From: Hydrogenophaga sp.
Lineage (GTDB): Bacteria; Pseudomonadota; Gammaproteobacteria; Burkholderiales; Burkholderiaceae_C
NCBI RefSeq assembly: GCF_014773545.1
Contig: NZ_SDDV01000002.1
Location: 124,001-188,000, forward strand
Length of the DNA stretch: 64,000 nucleotides
Direction of reading: 5' to 3'
The notes below the pieces were generated by a model. That model had not been told where the DNA came from and made no database searches. It saw nothing but the letters and a program-made list of their open reading frames with translations. Of this stretch, positions 62,056-64,000 are shown in pieces (position 1 is the first letter of the stretch; every line of letters begins with the position of its first letter). The translations under genes and the position numbers were made by a program.

Positions 62056-62852
62056 AGCGCGGCATCGCGCCACCCGCCAGCAGTTCTGAGCCGACGCGGG
62101 CGCGACCGACTTTCCCGGTGCGGCTGGCGCCCATGAGCAGTAACGCATCGGTCAAACAGCCCGCCAGCGCGCCCGCGCTGCGGTCAGCGCCGGTGGTGGC
62201 CGTTGGCGCCGACGAAGGCCGCGCAGCGCGCATGGCGATGGTGGACAAACTCCAGGCCCAGGGCCTGAGCGACGCGGCGCTGATCGCGGCCTTGCAAAGC
62301 GTGCCACGGCACCGCTTCGTCGATTCGGCGCTGGCCAACCAAGCCTACGAGGACACCAGTTTGCCGCTGGGTCTGGGGCAGACCATCTCCAAGCCGAATG
62401 TGGTGGCGCGCATGCTGGCGCTGCTGTGCCAGGGCGGCAACCGACCGCTGGGTCGCGTGCTGGAGGTGGGCACCGGGTGCGGCTACCAGGCTGCGCTGTT
62501 GAGTCATTTGGCGCAAGAGGTCTACAGCATCGAGCGGCTGCGCGCACTGCATGAGCGTGCGCGCCACAACCTGCGCGCATTGCGCCGGCCCAACTTGCAC
62601 CTGCTGCTGGGCGACGGACTGCTGGGCTATGCGGCAGGTGCGCCTTACGCCGCCATCATCGTTGCCGCCGGCGGTCCTGAGCTGGCGCCGGCCTGGATCG
62701 ACCAGTTGGCGCCGGGTGGTCGGCTGGTGGCGCCGCTGGAGGGTCAGGCGCAGCGCCAGCGGCTGGTGGTGATAGACAAAACCGCCAGCGGCGTGCGCCG
62801 CACCGAACTCGAAGCGGTGCTGTTCGTTCCGATAAAATCGGGCGTCGAGTAA
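62052..62852 (+). CDS. pcm: protein-L-isoaspartate O-methyltransferase
   Basis: Pcm repairs isoaspartyl damage in ageing proteins. The 266-residue product has an Ala/Pro-rich extension of about 55 residues before the family core ([20 protein letters not shown]), then [11 protein letters not shown], the SAM loop [14 protein letters not shown] and [14 protein letters not shown]. Later in-frame Met codons at residues 28 and 63 could be true starts, but the first ATG overlaps surE by four bases. Confidence 0.95.
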   Translation: MKRGIAPPASSSEPTRARPTFPVRLAPMSSNASVKQPASAPALRSAPVVAVGADEGRAARMAMVDKLQAQGLSDAALIAALQSVPRHRFVDSALANQAYEDTSLPLGLGQTISKPNVVARMLALLCQGGNRPLGRVLEVGTGCGYQAALLSHLAQEVYSIERLRALHERARHNLRALRRPNLHLLLGDGLLGYAAGAPYAAIIVAAGGPELAPAWIDQLAPGGRLVAPLEGQAQRQRLVVIDKTASGVRRTELEAVLFVPIKSGVE

Positions 62853-62933
62853 GGCGCTGCGCGCTCCCTGCTGCTTCATAATCGGGGGCATATCGGCGCC
62901 GTTCCTGGCCTTGAAACACACTGGGATTTTTTG

Positions 62934-63860
62934 ATGCGTGTTGATTCGAACGTCTTGCCGCAACGCTTGAGCGCGGGTGTGCGCGTCGCCGCTGGACGCG
63001 GCCCCCTGGTCTTGCTGCTGCTCGGGGCTTTGCTGCTCACGGCGGGCTGCTCAACCCGGCGCGTGGCGGCGCCGGCTCCGGTGGAAGACCGATCGGCCCC
63101 GCGCCCGGCCGAGGCCCGGGCGCAGCCCGGGGCTGAGGCCAGAGCACTGCCTGGAGCGGAAAACGAGGGCCGACCCGGTTACTACACCGTGCGTCCAGGC
63201 GATACCCTGATTCGCATCGGGCTCGAGACCGGCCAGAGCTGGCGCGACCTGCAGGCCTGGAACAACCTGGGCAACCCGAATCTGATCGAAGTCGGCCAGG
63301 TGCTGCGCGTCGTGCCGCCGCTGGTGCCGGTGTTCGTGACCGCTGCTGCGCCACCTCCGGCTGGCGCTGCCAGCCCCAGCCCGGTGCTGCCGCCGGCTGC
63401 CACGCCGCGGCCCTTGGCCCAGACGGGCGCCCCGGCGCCGGCCACACCTGCCACACCCACAGCAGCCGCAGCAGCCACGCCTGCCGCGGCAGATGAAATC
63501 AACCTGATCTGGCCGGCGCAGGGCGAGGTGATCTCGGTTTTTGACGAGGTCAGGAACAAGGGCATTGCGATCGCCGGGCGCCTGGGTGAGCCGGTGTTGG
63601 CCGCCGCCGCCGGGCGGGTGGTGTACGCCGGGGCCGGACTGCGCGGCTACGGCAACCTGATCATCCTCAAGCACGACAACACCTTCTTGACCGCCTACGC
63701 GCACAACCAGGCGCTGCTGGTGCGCGAAGACCAGGTGGTGCGTCAGGGGCAGCGCATTGCTGAAATGGGCAGCAGCGACGCAGACCGGGTCAAGCTGCAT
63801 TTCGAGCTGCGCCGCCAGGGCCGACCGGTCGATCCGCTTGCTTTCCTGCCGCGGCGCTGA
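62934..63860 (+). CDS. nlpD: NlpD-like lipoprotein, LysM and M23 (LytM) domains
   Basis: NlpD activates the septum-splitting amidase AmiC. The 308-residue product has a lipobox TAGC with Cys at 39, a Pro/Ala linker, a LysM domain at about 83-127 (YYTVRPGDTLIRIGLETGQSW), a long Pro/Ala/Thr linker and a C-terminal M23 domain (about 195-305). The M23 zinc ligands of true peptidases look degenerate, as in NlpD activators. rpoS, its usual neighbour, is absent. Confidence 0.93.
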   Translation: MRVDSNVLPQRLSAGVRVAAGRGPLVLLLLGALLLTAGCSTRRVAAPAPVEDRSAPRPAEARAQPGAEARALPGAENEGRPGYYTVRPGDTLIRIGLETGQSWRDLQAWNNLGNPNLIEVGQVLRVVPPLVPVFVTAAAPPPAGAASPSPVLPPAATPRPLAQTGAPAPATPATPTAAAAATPAAADEINLIWPAQGEVISVFDEVRNKGIAIAGRLGEPVLAAAAGRVVYAGAGLRGYGNLIILKHDNTFLTAYAHNQALLVREDQVVRQGQRIAEMGSSDADRVKLHFELRRQGRPVDPLAFLPRR

Positions 63861-63922
63861 AGCCGCAGCACCCGCGAGCGAGCAGCGGCCCACGCGACAA
63901 GACTTGTCCAAGCACCGGCACC

Positions 63923-64000
63923 ATGGCTGCCGTCCTGGTTTTTGACCTCGAGTCGATCCCCGACATCGCCGGCCTGCGCGCCGTGCGCGGCGCGGCGCCC
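63923..64000 (+). CDS. predicted 3'-5' exonuclease, PolB-like (partial, cut by window end)
   Basis: Only 26 residues are visible, MAAVLVFDLESIPDIAGLRA first. FDLES resembles exonuclease motif I (DxE) of the predicted PolB-like 3'-5' exonuclease family, usually written FDIETIPD. It starts 62 nt after nlpD on the same strand. The rest lies outside the window, so the call depends on this short N-terminus. Confidence 0.6.
   Translation, partial: MAAVLVFDLESIPDIAGLRAVRGAAP

Overview
The window is a high-GC chromosomal segment of a betaproteobacterium, most likely order Burkholderiales and close to Comamonadaceae. That placement rests on protein style (HprK, Fur, RpsC with a long C-terminal tail, bifunctional Nnr) and on gene order; I ran no search. 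Nearly all of the window is conserved housekeeping DNA. I see no prophage, insertion sequence, CRISPR array or secretion system.

Region 1 (1-7112). A minus-strand cluster bamE-dapB-exbB-exbD-leuS-lptE-holA (holA is cut by the window start) diverges from fur. Region 2 (7113-16233) is looser. It holds a 100-nt inverted-repeat element, a fumC broken by one frameshift, a DUF2789 gene, hpf-ptsN-hprK, an AEC-family transporter, a Rep-type helicase, a di-haem cytochrome c peroxidase with an FNR-like box, and a 0.5-kb non-coding stretch with a second inverted-repeat element and a possible group II intron remnant. Region 3 (16234-20087) carries a PP2C phosphatase, a double-FHA protein, a decayed CHASE2/adenylate cyclase pseudogene and gshB.

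Region 4 (20100-30162) is the str-S10 translation block: rpsL-rpsG-fusA-tuf-rpsJ, then rplC-rplD-rplW-rplB-rpsS-rplV-rpsC-rplP-rpmC-rpsQ. It ends at a terminator straight after rpsQ. Region 5 (30275-40236) is mixed: a Prx5-type peroxiredoxin, a cytochrome b561/cytochrome c'/TlpA-like redoxin group, rimO (which modifies the S12 protein encoded by rpsL), tRNA-Leu(CAG), rnr, yggT, nnr and a dadA-like oxidase.

Region 6 (40403-55864) is one long plus-strand series for translation and envelope building: rpsB-tsf-pyrH-frr-uppS-cdsA-dxr-rseP-bamA-skp-lpxD-fabZ-lpxA-lpxB-rnhB-trmH-like. It joins isoprenoid carrier, phospholipid, lipid A and outer-membrane protein assembly. Region 7 (55865-64000) has carA-carB-greA, then surE-pcm-nlpD and the first codons of a 3'-5' exonuclease.

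The most informative irregularities are the frameshifted fumC, the loss of the cyclase beside an intact PP2C/FHA pair, a 35-nt near-repeat shared by two unrelated divergent promoter regions, and the compound inverted-repeat elements. I do not see convincing evidence for a wholly new biological system.
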